A DNA stretch of 64,000 nt from Oleiagrimonas sp963747595 (GCA_963747595.1 CAVVFO010000002.1:1364001-1428000), one strand, 5' to 3'; shown: positions 35,359 through 46,022, numbered from the stretch's first letter. Numbers and translations: made by a program. The notes: generated by a model from the sequence alone, not told the origin.

Positions 35359-35452
35359 GGGGTGGATCCGCCTGCTTGCGTGGAAGGCAGGTTGGGCAGC
35401 TGTCCACGGCGCGGAAAGCAGGCGGAACCGCACCGCTTCCCGATCCGCCCAG
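35359..35452. repeat. Dispersed palindromic repeat, copy D (diverged)
   Basis: Contains GGATCCGCCTGCTTGCGTGG, then 40 bp on AAGCAGGCGGAACCGC, and ends GATCCGCCC. The outer arms are degraded. It lies between the HutD-like gene and the membrane-protein gene that ends at 35475, two convergent genes. Confidence 0.7.
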
Positions 35453-35474
35453 GCGGATTTCTCCGGACTCACTA

Positions 35475-36386
35475 TCAGGCCGGGGACAATGCCGGTTTGC
35501 CCGACCGGCGCCTTGCCGGCGTCGCCTGCGCCACCGCGCCCATGGCAGCCAGTCGCGCAGTGCGCATCCAGGCCATGGCAGCCACGATCAGCAACGTGAC
35601 CAGCAATGCCAGCACGAAACCGCCCCAGCCCGCGGCTACCACACGCACCCTCCACATGCCAAGCAGCAGCACCAGAACATAACCGATCACGCTGACACCC
35701 ACGTACATGCCCAACGTCATCAGGGGCCGCCGCAACAGCGTGCCGATGCCACGAAGGAACGCCCGCGTGGCGGAACGCAATCCGGGGTCCGCAACGATCT
35801 GACCGCGACCGGCTTCCACCATGCTGTGCGCGACGACCAGCATCACGATCGTCACGGCGGTCGCGATGTGGTTGCCGAGATCGGCCTGCGACTGCAATAC
35901 CGCATGATCGGCATGATGGGAAGCGACATGCTGACCAGCCACGCCAATGGCAAAGGCGAGGCCCAGCAGCAAAAATGCCCACAGCATGAAACGGAACAGC
36001 CGCCAGTATTCGCCAAGGCCGCCGTGCATGAGTTCGCCGAAACCGGGGCGGCGCAATGCGCGCGCCGCAGTCACGGCCATGCCGGTCAGGAACGGCGAGA
36101 GCAGGAGCGTGAGGAGCATTCCCAGAGCAGCCGCAGGACCGAGCATGCTGCCGCCGTGGCGCGCGACATCCACGATCACGTCCGTCATCGCCAATCCGTT
36201 GAAACCTCGCGCCCAGGTGGTGGCGTGCACCGAATGATCCATCAAGCCGCTGAGCATGCCGTGCAGCGGTCGCGACACGAACAAGGCGGGGATCAGTGTG
36301 AAAACGAACCACAGCAACCACAATTTCCATTGCAGCCCGATGGCCAGCGCGCGCGGATAGGCGGCGAATCCGACGTGTCGTTTCAT
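35475..36386 (-). CDS. Uncharacterised multi-pass membrane protein next to an M1 peptidase
   Basis: 303 aa, not recognised. About six hydrophobic spans: about residues 18-40, 72-105, 128-150, 180-198, 230-252 and 257-278, for example LLWFVFTLIPALF and YVGVSVIGYVLVLLLGMW. The C-terminus is Arg/Lys-rich. The ATG at 36386 lies 2 nt after the stop codon of the M1 peptidase gene; a GTG at 36392 would overlap it. The tight coupling suggests that it works with the peptidase. Confidence 0.8.
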   Translation of the reverse strand: MKRHVGFAAYPRALAIGLQWKLWLLWFVFTLIPALFVSRPLHGMLSGLMDHSVHATTWARGFNGLAMTDVIVDVARHGGSMLGPAAALGMLLTLLLSPFLTGMAVTAARALRRPGFGELMHGGLGEYWRLFRFMLWAFLLLGLAFAIGVAGQHVASHHADHAVLQSQADLGNHIATAVTIVMLVVAHSMVEAGRGQIVADPGLRSATRAFLRGIGTLLRRPLMTLGMYVGVSVIGYVLVLLLGMWRVRVVAAGWGGFVLALLVTLLIVAAMAWMRTARLAAMGAVAQATPARRRSGKPALSPA

Positions 36387-36388
36387 GC

Positions 36389-38635
36389 TCACAGGGTCTC
36401 CACGAATGTGTAGATGCTCTGCAGCAGCGCCCGGGCATCGGCGCTCCAGCGGCGCGAGGCCGCGGGATGGGCCTTTGCGCTGTAACTGTCGTTGAGCATG
36501 TCGGCGTCCAGCAGAATCCCTTGTCCCGGATCGAGCGCAGCCGATACCGCTTTGCTCGGTCTGTCGAACGTAAAGCGCTTCCAGCGGCTGGCATCGTTCC
36601 AGTGCACGCTCTGCGTGCTGCCGTCGGCGAATGTCACCGTCAGCATGCGCGGTACCGGCGCACCGGTGCGGCGCACGGTGATCACGCTGCGCCACGGATA
36701 GGGGCCGCCATGCCTGGCATCCTTGTGCGTTTTCTTCCAGGCCGCGCGGGCATCCTTGATCTGCTTCGCGACGGCCTTGCGGGTCAGCGTCACGCGTTTG
36801 CCGTCTTTCATCACCGTCCCGGCGCGCGGCACCTCCTCGGCACTGTCGACACTGACGATGCGGGCATCCACCTTGCGCGTACCATAGACCTGCGAGGCAA
36901 ACAGCTGATCGACCAGCTTCGGCCTGCCGGTGCCCTCTTCCAGCGCGACACGCAGATCGGCAGCGCTGGGATGACGGAATTTCCAGCGCTGGTAATACAG
37001 CTTCATGGCCTTGCCCATCGCATCACGGCCGACAATATTCTCCAGCGTGCGCATGGTCGATGCCGTGCGCGAGTACACCGAGCCGTAACTCGAGTTGGAC
37101 AGGCGATCCCAGGAGTTGGCATCCAGCGAATCGGACGGAACATTCACCCCCAGCACCCCGCTGGCACGTTCGTACACGAATGGCCCCAGCGCCGGGGCAA
37201 TCCCCAGCCAGCGCATGAACGGCGTGGTGAGGTGAATATCCTGGTGACGATCGGCCAGCATGCGATCGTCCCAGTACTCGTTCATGCCCTCGTCCAGCAT
37301 CGGCTCCTCGAATTCATTGGAACCCAGAATGCCCATGAAGTAGCCGTGGCCGAATTCGTGGATGGTGACGAAATCGATCTCGTACTGACTGAGAGTGCCC
37401 TTGGTGTATTCGCTGGAATGCTCTGCCGTGAAGAAGGTGGGGTATTCCATGCCACCGGCCTCGGAGGCGTTGTACGGCGGCACCACGGCGGTCACGGTGT
37501 GATACGGGTACGGGCCCAGTGTTTGGGAAAAATAGGTCAATGCATCGGTGGTCGCCTTCAACGTCGGCTTCGCCACCACTTGGTACTCGGGTGGGTAGAT
37601 CACCCGCACCTTGACCGTGGGGCTGCCGGCACCGGTCCAGGTGGTGTCGATGGTCTTGTAGTGCGGCGCGGCGACCCAGGCGAAGTCTTCGACATCGCTC
37701 TGCACGAAATGATGCGTGACGGTGCCGTCCTTTTCGACAGGCTTGCCCACCTCGTGGCCGACGGCGCCGACGGTATAGCCCTTGGGCACGGTCAGCTTGA
37801 CATCATAATTGCCGTAATCGGCATAGAACTCGCTGTGAAAATGGAATTCGTGCGCGTTCCAGCGCACGTGGCTGGCGCCACGCTCCCCCGGCAATTCCAG
37901 CACCGCGATCTTCGGAAACCATTGCGCCACCAGGTGGAATTTTCCCCACCAGCCGGTGCGTTCGACCACACGCGGCAGCTTGTCGTGAAAGCCGATGTCC
38001 AGGGTCAGGGTGCCATGGGCGGGGACTGCGTGCGGCAGATCCATGGCGACCACGCTGTGGTCGGTCCCGGGTCCGCCATCAGGCTGCACGAAATGCCACT
38101 TCACCTCCTGGCCTGACTGCCGCACCGTCTTCAGATCGATGTGGCCCCACTGGCCTTTCTTCAGCTGTGCCGCACCCCGGGATTGGCCGCTGCCGGAAAA
38201 CAATCGACGCTCGGTGAAAAAGGTACTGCCCTGTCCCTCGAACGCATTGAGGTACATGTGCAGATAGACGGTACGCACCGGCCGGTTGCTGCGGTTGCGC
38301 CAAGTCATGATTTCGCTGGCATCGACCGTGTGCACCTGCGGATGCAGCGTGGCGTCGATGGTGTAGCTGGTCACCTCGTCGGACAACGCGGCGTCGTTCG
38401 CGCTCCGGGGGCCGCCCCAGGCATCGGCTGCGCTGGGCGTGCGGAAATCGGCCGCGTGCGCGGACACCAACGGTATCGGTGCCGTGCTCATCGGCGCGGG
38501 CATCGCAGAACTGCTCGCAGTCGCTGCGCCCGGGGGCGGCAGTGCCGACGGACCCTGCGCCATCGCCATGAAGGACGTGCCCCCAATGAGCAGGCCAAAC
38601 CACCCGCAACGGATGGCCGCGTGTATCGATCTCAT
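36389..38635 (-). CDS. M1-family metallopeptidase, exported
   Basis: 748 aa. The N-terminal signal peptide ends near FMAMAQGP, then an Ala/Pro-rich linker. The zinc motif is HEFGH in TIHEFGHGYFMG, with the third ligand Glu in DEGMNEYWDDR 18 residues on. The usual GAMEN exopeptidase motif appears as GGMEYPTFF. The N-terminal beta domain carries YTIDATLHPQ. Likely a periplasmic aminopeptidase-like enzyme. Followed by a coupled membrane protein. Confidence 0.92.
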   Translation of the reverse strand: MRSIHAAIRCGWFGLLIGGTSFMAMAQGPSALPPPGAATASSSAMPAPMSTAPIPLVSAHAADFRTPSAADAWGGPRSANDAALSDEVTSYTIDATLHPQVHTVDASEIMTWRNRSNRPVRTVYLHMYLNAFEGQGSTFFTERRLFSGSGQSRGAAQLKKGQWGHIDLKTVRQSGQEVKWHFVQPDGGPGTDHSVVAMDLPHAVPAHGTLTLDIGFHDKLPRVVERTGWWGKFHLVAQWFPKIAVLELPGERGASHVRWNAHEFHFHSEFYADYGNYDVKLTVPKGYTVGAVGHEVGKPVEKDGTVTHHFVQSDVEDFAWVAAPHYKTIDTTWTGAGSPTVKVRVIYPPEYQVVAKPTLKATTDALTYFSQTLGPYPYHTVTAVVPPYNASEAGGMEYPTFFTAEHSSEYTKGTLSQYEIDFVTIHEFGHGYFMGILGSNEFEEPMLDEGMNEYWDDRMLADRHQDIHLTTPFMRWLGIAPALGPFVYERASGVLGVNVPSDSLDANSWDRLSNSSYGSVYSRTASTMRTLENIVGRDAMGKAMKLYYQRWKFRHPSAADLRVALEEGTGRPKLVDQLFASQVYGTRKVDARIVSVDSAEEVPRAGTVMKDGKRVTLTRKAVAKQIKDARAAWKKTHKDARHGGPYPWRSVITVRRTGAPVPRMLTVTFADGSTQSVHWNDASRWKRFTFDRPSKAVSAALDPGQGILLDADMLNDSYSAKAHPAASRRWSADARALLQSIYTFVETL

Positions 38636-38808
38636 GATGCCCCTTTGTCCGCACTGCGGATGCCTAAAACCTCCCCCGAGGTTTCATCCATCGTGAACCA
38701 TTTGAAATCCCGCAGCAATCGTCCAGAAGTCACGCCCAGGGCAGCCCTATCCGCCGCATGCCATACCTGCACCTGGATCGTGCGGTTGCCGCAGCCGCGG
38801 CAGTGCCG

Positions 38809-39129
38809 TCAATCCCAGCGATCGTCGCGCGTGAAGATCAGGCCGCGCTCTTCCTTCACCGGGAAGCAGGCGATCGGCTCGTAGGCGGGTGGGCAGGTCG
38901 GTTTCCCGGTTCGCACATCGAAACGCGCACCATGCCGTGGACATTCGACTTCGTGTCCGTGGACTTCGCCGCCGGCCAGATCGCCGCCGTCGTGCGTGCA
39001 GGTATCTTCAACGGCGTAAAGGTCACCGTCGATGTTGTACACGGCAATGGGCACGTCGCCGTCCCATACCACCTTGAACTCGCCAGGCAGGATCTCGCTG
39101 CGCGTCCCCACCTCGATCCAGTCACTCAT
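38809..39129 (-). CDS. Rieske-type [2Fe-2S] ferredoxin
   Basis: 106 aa soluble Rieske protein. The cluster ligands are CTHDGG and CPRHGARFD, spaced 16 residues apart. It resembles the ferredoxin subunit of non-heme iron oxygenases, but no oxygenase is nearby. The ATG overlaps the stop codon of the upstream acetyltransferase (ATGA). Both lie downstream of sufS on the same strand, with an opposite-strand gene between. Confidence 0.92.
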   Translation of the reverse strand: MSDWIEVGTRSEILPGEFKVVWDGDVPIAVYNIDGDLYAVEDTCTHDGGDLAGGEVHGHEVECPRHGARFDVRTGKPTCPPAYEPIACFPVKEERGLIFTRDDRWD

Positions 39130-39692
39130 GCCGCAGACTCCCTCTGCAGCGACTTGGACAGCCACGCGAAACGCAGATCGTCGCGCCGGGGTGTGCCGAA
39201 GCGCTCGTCACCATAGGGGAACGGCGCATGCTCTCCCGTGCGCTGATAGCCACGACGCTCGTACCACGCGATCAGCTCCGTGCGCAGATCGATGACGGTC
39301 ATGCGCACCTCGCGACACGCCAATTCATCACGCAGCACGCGCTCGGCCTCAGCCAGCATGCGCGAACCCAGACCGTTTCCCTGGGCTTCCGGCCGCACCG
39401 AGAACATGCCGAAATACCCGGCGGCCTCGCGTTTCTCGATATGGCAGCACGCCACCAGCATCTGCTCACGAAACGCCAGGAGAACGCGGCTGTTGGGCTT
39501 GTCGATCACTTCGACAATACCCGGCGGGTCGATGCGCTGACCATCCAGAAGATCGGCTTCGGTGGTCCATCCGACGCGGCTGGCGGGGCCCCGATAGGCC
39601 GACTGCACCAGGGCCACGATGGACGGCACGTCGACGATCGACGCATTGCGAAAAACTTCTGCGGCGGCCGCGTCTGGATTACTGGTAGTCAT
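39126..39692 (-). CDS. GNAT acetyltransferase coupled to a Rieske protein
   Basis: 188 aa. The acetyl-CoA motif is FSVRPEAQGNGLGSRML, followed by AWYERRGYQRTGEHAPFP near the C-terminus. Start ATG at 39692 (MTTSNPD); an upstream ATG at 39716 would add eight residues. Translationally coupled to the Rieske gene. Substrate unknown. Confidence 0.87.
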   Translation of the reverse strand: MTTSNPDAAAAEVFRNASIVDVPSIVALVQSAYRGPASRVGWTTEADLLDGQRIDPPGIVEVIDKPNSRVLLAFREQMLVACCHIEKREAAGYFGMFSVRPEAQGNGLGSRMLAEAERVLRDELACREVRMTVIDLRTELIAWYERRGYQRTGEHAPFPYGDERFGTPRRDDLRFAWLSKSLQRESAA

Positions 39693-39936
39693 CTTCGGCG
39701 TCGTTCCAATGTACACGGCGCCATGATACAGGGTGGAAAAAAGCGCGACCGAACCGAAGATGACGCGCGCGATCTCACGTCGGTGACAGCGACCTGCATC
39801 GACCTTCGGAGTACCTTCATCCTGCCGTCAGCCGTACCACTGGCTGGAGTCGTATAGTGGACACTGCCGCCTCGTGCAACGCCGCCAAGCCGCGGCCCCG
39901 CGTCAGAAGCACACCCGTCAGAACCAGGAGATCATC

Positions 39937-40236
39937 ATGGTCAAGGTTGCCTTGTACGTCCGCCTCGAAGCCAAGCCCGGCAAGGAACAGGAAATCGAAC
40001 AATTTCTCGCCAGCGCCCTGCCTCTGGTCAATCAGGAATCCGGGACCACTGCATGGTTCGCATTGAAAATGGGGCCGAAGACCTTCGGCATCTTCGATGC
40101 CTTCGCCGACGAAGCGGGGCGCAAGGCGCACCTGTCCGGCAAGGTCGCCGCGGCGCTGATGGAAAAAGCCGACGACCTGTTCTCGGAGAAACCGTCCATC
40201 GAGAAAATCGACGTCCTGGCGGCAAAGCTGCCGTAG
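39937..40236 (+). CDS. Antibiotic-biosynthesis-monooxygenase (ABM) domain protein, YgiN-like
   Basis: 99 aa single ABM ferredoxin-like domain: VKVALYVRLEAKPGKEQE, then TTAWFALKMGPKTFGIFDAF, and HLSGKVAAALME. Members include quinol monooxygenases and dimeric small-molecule oxygenases. The ATG at 39937 has CAGGAG upstream; the frame extends back to 39874 without protein-like sequence. It stands alone on the plus strand inside the suf/Rieske region. Confidence 0.85.
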   Translation: MVKVALYVRLEAKPGKEQEIEQFLASALPLVNQESGTTAWFALKMGPKTFGIFDAFADEAGRKAHLSGKVAAALMEKADDLFSEKPSIEKIDVLAAKLP

Positions 40237-40254
40237 CCCTGGCTCTCGTGGCGC

Positions 40255-40362
40255 GCAGGCCGACCCGGGAAACGCCAGTGACGGAGGTGTCTGTTTGCCC
40301 TCGACGACCCTGCGACACGCAAGCAGGCGGATCCGTGGCAGCATTCCTCGATCCACCCTGCA
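40255..40362. repeat. Dispersed palindromic repeat, copy E
   Basis: Contains CCAGTGACGGAGGTGTCTG..., then GCAAGCAGGCGGATCCGTGG and ends CCTCGATCCACCCTGC. It lies between the converging ABM gene and sufS, 7 bp from the sufS stop codon. Confidence 0.78.
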
Positions 40363-40368
40363 ACGGCA

Positions 40369-41613
40369 TCACGCCAGCATCTTGCGCACCTTTTCAATGG
40401 CCTCCACGGCGCGGTCGATCTCCTCGCGGGTGTTGTAGAACGCCAGCGAGGCGCGCGCGGTGGCCGGTACGCCGTAGAAGTCCATGAGCGGATGCGCGCA
40501 ATGATGGCCCGACCGGACCGCAACACCTTCCAGATCCAGCATGGTCGCCAGATCGTGGCCGTGGATGCCGTCGATCAGGAATGAGATGACCGCGGCCTTG
40601 TGCGCCGACTCGCCAAAAATACGCAGGCCCGGCACCTGCTTCAGCGCGTCCGTGGCATAAGCCAGCAACCCCTGTTCGGTCGCGGCAATGCGGTCCATGC
40701 CCAGGGCGCCCAGATAGTCGACCGCGGCACCCAGGCCGATGAAACCGGCGATGTTGGGCGTGCCGGCCTCGAACTTGTGCGGCGGATCGGAGAACGTCGT
40801 GCCTTCGAAGGTGACCTTGCGGATCATCTCCCCGCCGCCGAAGAATGGCGGCATCGCTTCGAGATGCTCGCGCCGAGCCCACAATACCCCGGTGCCGTTG
40901 GGGCCGGCCATCTTGTGCCCGGTGATGGCATAGAAGTCGCAGCCGATGGCGGCCATGTCCATCTGCAGATGCGGTGCGGCCTGCGAACCATCCACCAGCA
41001 GCGGAATACCGCGTTCGCGGCAGGCAGTTGCCAGTTCCTGCACCGGGTTGATCGTTCCCAGCACATTGGAGACATGAGTGACAGCGGCCAGCTTCACCTC
41101 CGGTGTCAGGAGCTCCACGAACTTCTCCACGATCAGCTCGCCGCTTTCGGTGATGGGGGCCACCTTGATGGACGCACCGGTGCGCTGGCCCACCAGCTGC
41201 CATGGCACGATGTTGGCATGGTGCTCCATCTGCGTGAGCAGGATCGCGTCACCGGATTTCAGGTGCGGCAACGCATAGCTGTAGGCCACCATGTTGATGG
41301 CCTGCGTGGTGCCCGAAGTGAACACCAGCTCGTCGCGACTGCTGGCGCCCATGAACGCGGCCAGCTTGTCGCGCGCACCTTCGTAGGCACTGGTCGCCTC
41401 TTCGCCCAGCTGATGCACCGCGCGCGCGACGTTGGCGTTGGATTCGCGATAGAACTTGTCCACGGCCTCGATCACCGCATTGGGCTTCTGCCCGGTATTG
41501 GCGCTGTCCAGATAGATCAGCGGCTTGCCATGGACCTGGCGCGACAGCACCGGGAAGTCCGGGCGGATCGTGGCGGGGTCGAGGGGCTGCACACTGGAAG
41601 CGGAGGGATTCAT
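40369..41613 (-). CDS. sufS: Cysteine desulfurase SufS
   Basis: 414 aa group II cysteine desulfurase that supplies sulfur for SUF Fe-S assembly. The PLP lysine is in AITGHKMAGPNG, and the catalytic Cys in RSGHHCAHPLMDFYG near residue 370. The N-terminus RPDFPVLSRQVHGKPLIYLD matches SufS. It follows sufD after a 123-bp gap. No SufE or SufU gene is in the window, so its sulfur acceptor must be encoded elsewhere. Confidence 0.97.
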   Translation of the reverse strand: MNPSASSVQPLDPATIRPDFPVLSRQVHGKPLIYLDSANTGQKPNAVIEAVDKFYRESNANVARAVHQLGEEATSAYEGARDKLAAFMGASSRDELVFTSGTTQAINMVAYSYALPHLKSGDAILLTQMEHHANIVPWQLVGQRTGASIKVAPITESGELIVEKFVELLTPEVKLAAVTHVSNVLGTINPVQELATACRERGIPLLVDGSQAAPHLQMDMAAIGCDFYAITGHKMAGPNGTGVLWARREHLEAMPPFFGGGEMIRKVTFEGTTFSDPPHKFEAGTPNIAGFIGLGAAVDYLGALGMDRIAATEQGLLAYATDALKQVPGLRIFGESAHKAAVISFLIDGIHGHDLATMLDLEGVAVRSGHHCAHPLMDFYGVPATARASLAFYNTREEIDRAVEAIEKVRKMLA

Positions 41614-41736
41614 TGGAAGTCCGTGGGTGGGTCGAGCGGAGACTGATGCCGCATGGAAGGCGTCATTGCCTGCAATGGCTCACGGCATTTGGCGCCAGTG
41701 GCAAGGCCGAGCAGGCGCGCACTGGGGTCATGGCCG

Positions 41737-43074
41737 TCAAGTCGCATCACCATCGATGGGCAGATGCTTCACGAGACGCGCATTGAGATGCTCGCGCAAC
41801 GATGTATTGGGCAGTGTGTCCAGTGCGGCGCGGCAAAACGCCAGCGTCAGCAGCGAGCGTGCCTCGGCATAGGCGATGCCGCGCGAACGCATGTAGAACA
41901 ACGCGCGCTCGTCCAGCTGGCCGACGGTGGCCCCATGGGCCGCCTGCACTTCGTCCGCATTGATCACCAGCACCGGTTGCGAATCGATCTCGGCATGCGG
42001 CGACAGCAGCAGGTTCTTGTTGCTGAGACTGGCCTGGGTGCCATCGGCGCCCGATTCGACCGTGATCGCGCCGTGCAGCACGCCGCGACCGCGCTGATCG
42101 GCAACACCGCGCCACAGGGCATCGCTGGATGTGTGGGTCGCGCTGTGACGGATATCCAGATGCGTATCGTGGTGCTGGCGGCCGCGGGGCACGAACACGC
42201 CGCGCGTGTCCAGGCTGGCGCCATCGCCGCGCAGCTCCGCATCCAGTTCGTGACGCACCAGGCCGCCGCCCAGTTCCAGGGCATGCACGCGAGCATGCGC
42301 GTTGGCATCCACACGCAGGGTGTCGCGCCGCACCAGTGAGGCGCCCTCGGCGGCGTCCTGCAATGCCAGCCAGTCGAGTGTCGCGCCTTCGCGCAGCACC
42401 ACGTCACTGACCAGGGTGCCCAGGTGCTGATGATTGGCAGTACCGGCGTGTTGCTCGACAAGCGTCAGCGCCGAGTCCTCGGCCAGCTCGATGATGTTGC
42501 GGACATGCCAGGCCAGGGGGGCATCCGCCGGCGTGCCGACATGCACGATATGCACAGGCGCCTCGATATGCATCCCCGCGGCCACACGCAGCACGACGCC
42601 GTCGCCAGCCAATGCCGCATTGAGACGTGCGAACGCGTCGGCCTGCTGGCTCCAGTCGCGGGTCAGGAAGAAGCGCAGTGGTTCGGCGTCGACGGCAAGC
42701 GCCTGCGACAACGGTTCCAGGGTCAATCCGTCGGCCAGCGTGCCCAGATCTGACAAGTCGGCGCGGAAATGACCGTTGACGAAAACCAGCCGCGGCCCCT
42801 CCACCCCCGGCAACGCCAGAGCGGCGGCATCGATCTGGCGCGTGGCGGCATCGGCATCACCGGTGACATACGGGTGTCGCTGCAGCGCGCGCAAGGCCGT
42901 GTATTTCCACGACTCGTTGCGCGCACCCGGCAAGCCTTCGCGCAGGAATGCTTGCAGCTGCTCGCGACGCGCCGCATCCAGCCAGCCCAGATTGGCGCCG
43001 GGCAGGTTTGGCAGCGCCGCCGGGGCGTGTTCGGCCACGGCATCGAGAAACGGCGAACGTGCCTCCGCTGTCAT
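41737..43074 (-). CDS. sufD: SufD, Fe-S scaffold subunit
   Basis: 445 aa, SufBD-family. N-terminal domain with NESWKYTALRALQR. The C-terminal beta-helix region includes HGAITVESGADGTQASLSN and the family motif IDSQPVLVINADEVQAAHGAT, followed by DERALFYMRSRGI. It pairs with SufB and SufC. The ATG at 43074 shares one base with the sufC stop codon (TGATG). Confidence 0.95.
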   Translation of the reverse strand: MTAEARSPFLDAVAEHAPAALPNLPGANLGWLDAARREQLQAFLREGLPGARNESWKYTALRALQRHPYVTGDADAATRQIDAAALALPGVEGPRLVFVNGHFRADLSDLGTLADGLTLEPLSQALAVDAEPLRFFLTRDWSQQADAFARLNAALAGDGVVLRVAAGMHIEAPVHIVHVGTPADAPLAWHVRNIIELAEDSALTLVEQHAGTANHQHLGTLVSDVVLREGATLDWLALQDAAEGASLVRRDTLRVDANAHARVHALELGGGLVRHELDAELRGDGASLDTRGVFVPRGRQHHDTHLDIRHSATHTSSDALWRGVADQRGRGVLHGAITVESGADGTQASLSNKNLLLSPHAEIDSQPVLVINADEVQAAHGATVGQLDERALFYMRSRGIAYAEARSLLTLAFCRAALDTLPNTSLREHLNARLVKHLPIDGDAT

Positions 43075-43844
43075 CACGCTGCTCCCGCACCCGCCGGTTC
43101 GCCGTGCTCCGCGACCCACGCGTAGCCGTGCTCTTCCAGCTTGTGCGCCAGTGCTTTGTCGCCGCTCTCGACGATGCGTCCGTCGGCCAGCACGTGCACG
43201 AAATCCGGCTCGATGTAATCCAGCAGGCGCTGGTAATGGGTAATCACCAGGAAGGAACGATCCGGCGCCCGCTGTGCGTTGACGCCCTGCGCCACCTGCT
43301 GCAGCGCATCGATATCCAGCCCCGAATCGGTCTCGTCCAGGATCGCCAGCTTCGGTTCCAGCAGCGCCATCTGGAAAATCTCGTTGCGCTTCTTCTCGCC
43401 ACCGGAAAAACCTTCGTTGACGGCGCGGTGCAGCAGGTCGTCGGAGATCTGCATCACCTTGAGCTTCTCGCGCACCATCTTCAGGAACTGCATGGAATCG
43501 AGTTCCTCGTCGCCGCGCGCCCGGCGCTGCGCATTGAGCGCGGTGCGCAGGAAGTAGGTGTTGTTGACGCCGGGGATCTCCACCGGGTACTGAAACGCCA
43601 GAAAGACGCCCGCCGCAGCGCGCTCTTCCGGTGCCAGCGCCAGCAGGTCCCTGCCCTGAAAGCTAACCGAGCCTTGCGTCACCTCGTAGCCTTCGCGGCC
43701 GCACAGCACGTTGCCCAGCGTGGATTTTCCGGCGCCGTTGGGGCCCATGAGGGCGTGCACCTCGCCGGGTTTCATCTGCAGCGAGAGGCCCTTGAGAATG
43801 TCCTTGCCCTCGACACGGACGTGCAGGTTTTCGATCTTCAGCAT
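43074..43844 (-). CDS. sufC: SufC, ABC-type ATPase of the SUF complex
   Basis: 256 aa. Walker A GPNGAGKSTLG near residue 35, signature GFSGGEKKRNEIFQ near 150, Walker B LAILDETDSGLD, and the H-loop FLVITHYQRLL. It energises SufBD. The ATG at 43844 (MLKIENL) is chosen because the 16 residues of upstream frame come from the repeat-containing gap. That 136-bp gap separates it from sufB. Confidence 0.97.
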   Translation of the reverse strand: MLKIENLHVRVEGKDILKGLSLQMKPGEVHALMGPNGAGKSTLGNVLCGREGYEVTQGSVSFQGRDLLALAPEERAAAGVFLAFQYPVEIPGVNNTYFLRTALNAQRRARGDEELDSMQFLKMVREKLKVMQISDDLLHRAVNEGFSGGEKKRNEIFQMALLEPKLAILDETDSGLDIDALQQVAQGVNAQRAPDRSFLVITHYQRLLDYIEPDFVHVLADGRIVESGDKALAHKLEEHGYAWVAEHGEPAGAGAA

Positions 43845-43871
43845 GTCAAATCCGGAAATGGAAAAATTCGA

Positions 43872-43972
43872 GTAGGGCGGCTCAAGGAGCAACGCGACGG
43901 AGCCGCCTCGGACGTACCGAAAGCGTCATGCAAGCAGGCGGATCCATCGCTGCACTCCTTGATCCGCCCTAC
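43872..43972. repeat. Dispersed palindromic repeat, copy F (best-preserved 101-bp unit)
   Basis: Ends are perfect: GTAGGGCGG and CCGCCCTAC. Left half continues CTCAAGGAGCAACGCGACGG; the right half reads GCAGGCGGATCCATCGC then ACTCCTTGAT. The halves are inverted copies of each other, so the transcript would fold into a long hairpin. It lies between sufB and sufC inside the suf operon. Confidence 0.9.
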
Positions 43973-43980
43973 GATGGTTG

Positions 43981-45446
<1,466 letters not shown>

Positions 45447-45450
<4 letters not shown>

Positions 45451-45902
45451 GTCGTGGCATTCCGTGATGCGTGTGGTAAGGGAAGTTGCGGCGGGCCCGC
45501 GGCGGCATCGGGATCGAGCATGTCCGCCAGACTGACCGCGCGCAGGGCGCTGCCGACCGTGGCGCTGATCTTTTGCCAGCTGGGTCGCACGCTGCAGTGC
45601 GCCTCGCGCGCGCACTGCCCGGTATCGCATTCGGTCAGGCTCAGCGGCCCTTCGACCGCCGCGACGATCTCGGCCAGGCTGATGCATCCCGCGTCACGCG
45701 CCAGGCGGTAACCGCCGCTGGCGCCGCGAAACGACTCCACCAGCGCCGCGTGCGCCAGCAGTTTCAGCAGCTTGCTCACCGTGGGCAATTCCAGCCGCGC
45801 ATCCTCGGCGATCTGCACCGCGCTGAGCACGTCGGCGGGACGCGCAGCCAGACGGGTCATGATGACCGTGGCGTAATCGGCAAGGCGGCTGACGCGGAGC
45901 AT
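45447..45902 (-). CDS. Rrf2-family regulator of the suf operon
   Basis: 151 aa. Winged-helix N-terminus (LADYATVIMTRLA, then SAVQIAEDARLELPTVSKLLKLL) with the Rrf2 signature SFRGASGGYRLARD. Three cysteines near the C-terminus (about residues 92, 97 and 103, in ECDTGQCAREAHC) match the Fe-S ligands of IscR-like proteins. First gene of rrf2-sufBCDS, so autoregulation by Fe-S status is likely. The ATG at 45902 is preferred to a TTG at 45920. Confidence 0.93.
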
Positions 45903-45923
45903 ATGGTCCGGGCGACTCAAAAG

Positions 45924-45938
45924 GTACCAAAATGGTAC
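45924..45938 (-). promoter_or_regulatory. Candidate Rrf2 operator upstream of the suf operon
   Basis: GTACC-AAAAT-GGTAC is a perfect inverted repeat with a 5-bp spacer, in a locally AT-rich patch 22 bp before the rrf2 ATG. This is where a promoter would lie. The size and symmetry suit a dimeric winged-helix regulator. Confidence 0.55.
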
Positions 45939-46007
45939 GAATTAAGCACCCGGCAGTCAAGGCCCGACGCCGGCAAATGGCTTTATGGTGCAATGCTGCA
46001 ACACGAC

Positions 46008-46022
46008 GCACCACTGCGGTGC
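46008..46022 (+). promoter_or_regulatory. NtrC-like binding site upstream of glnK
   Basis: GCACC-ACTGC-GGTGC is a perfect dyad matching the NtrC enhancer pattern (TGCACC-N5-GGTGCA). It lies about 90 bp upstream of the sigma-54 promoter. A weaker related sequence, GGTGCAATGCTGCA, lies just before it at 45988-46001. Confidence 0.6.
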
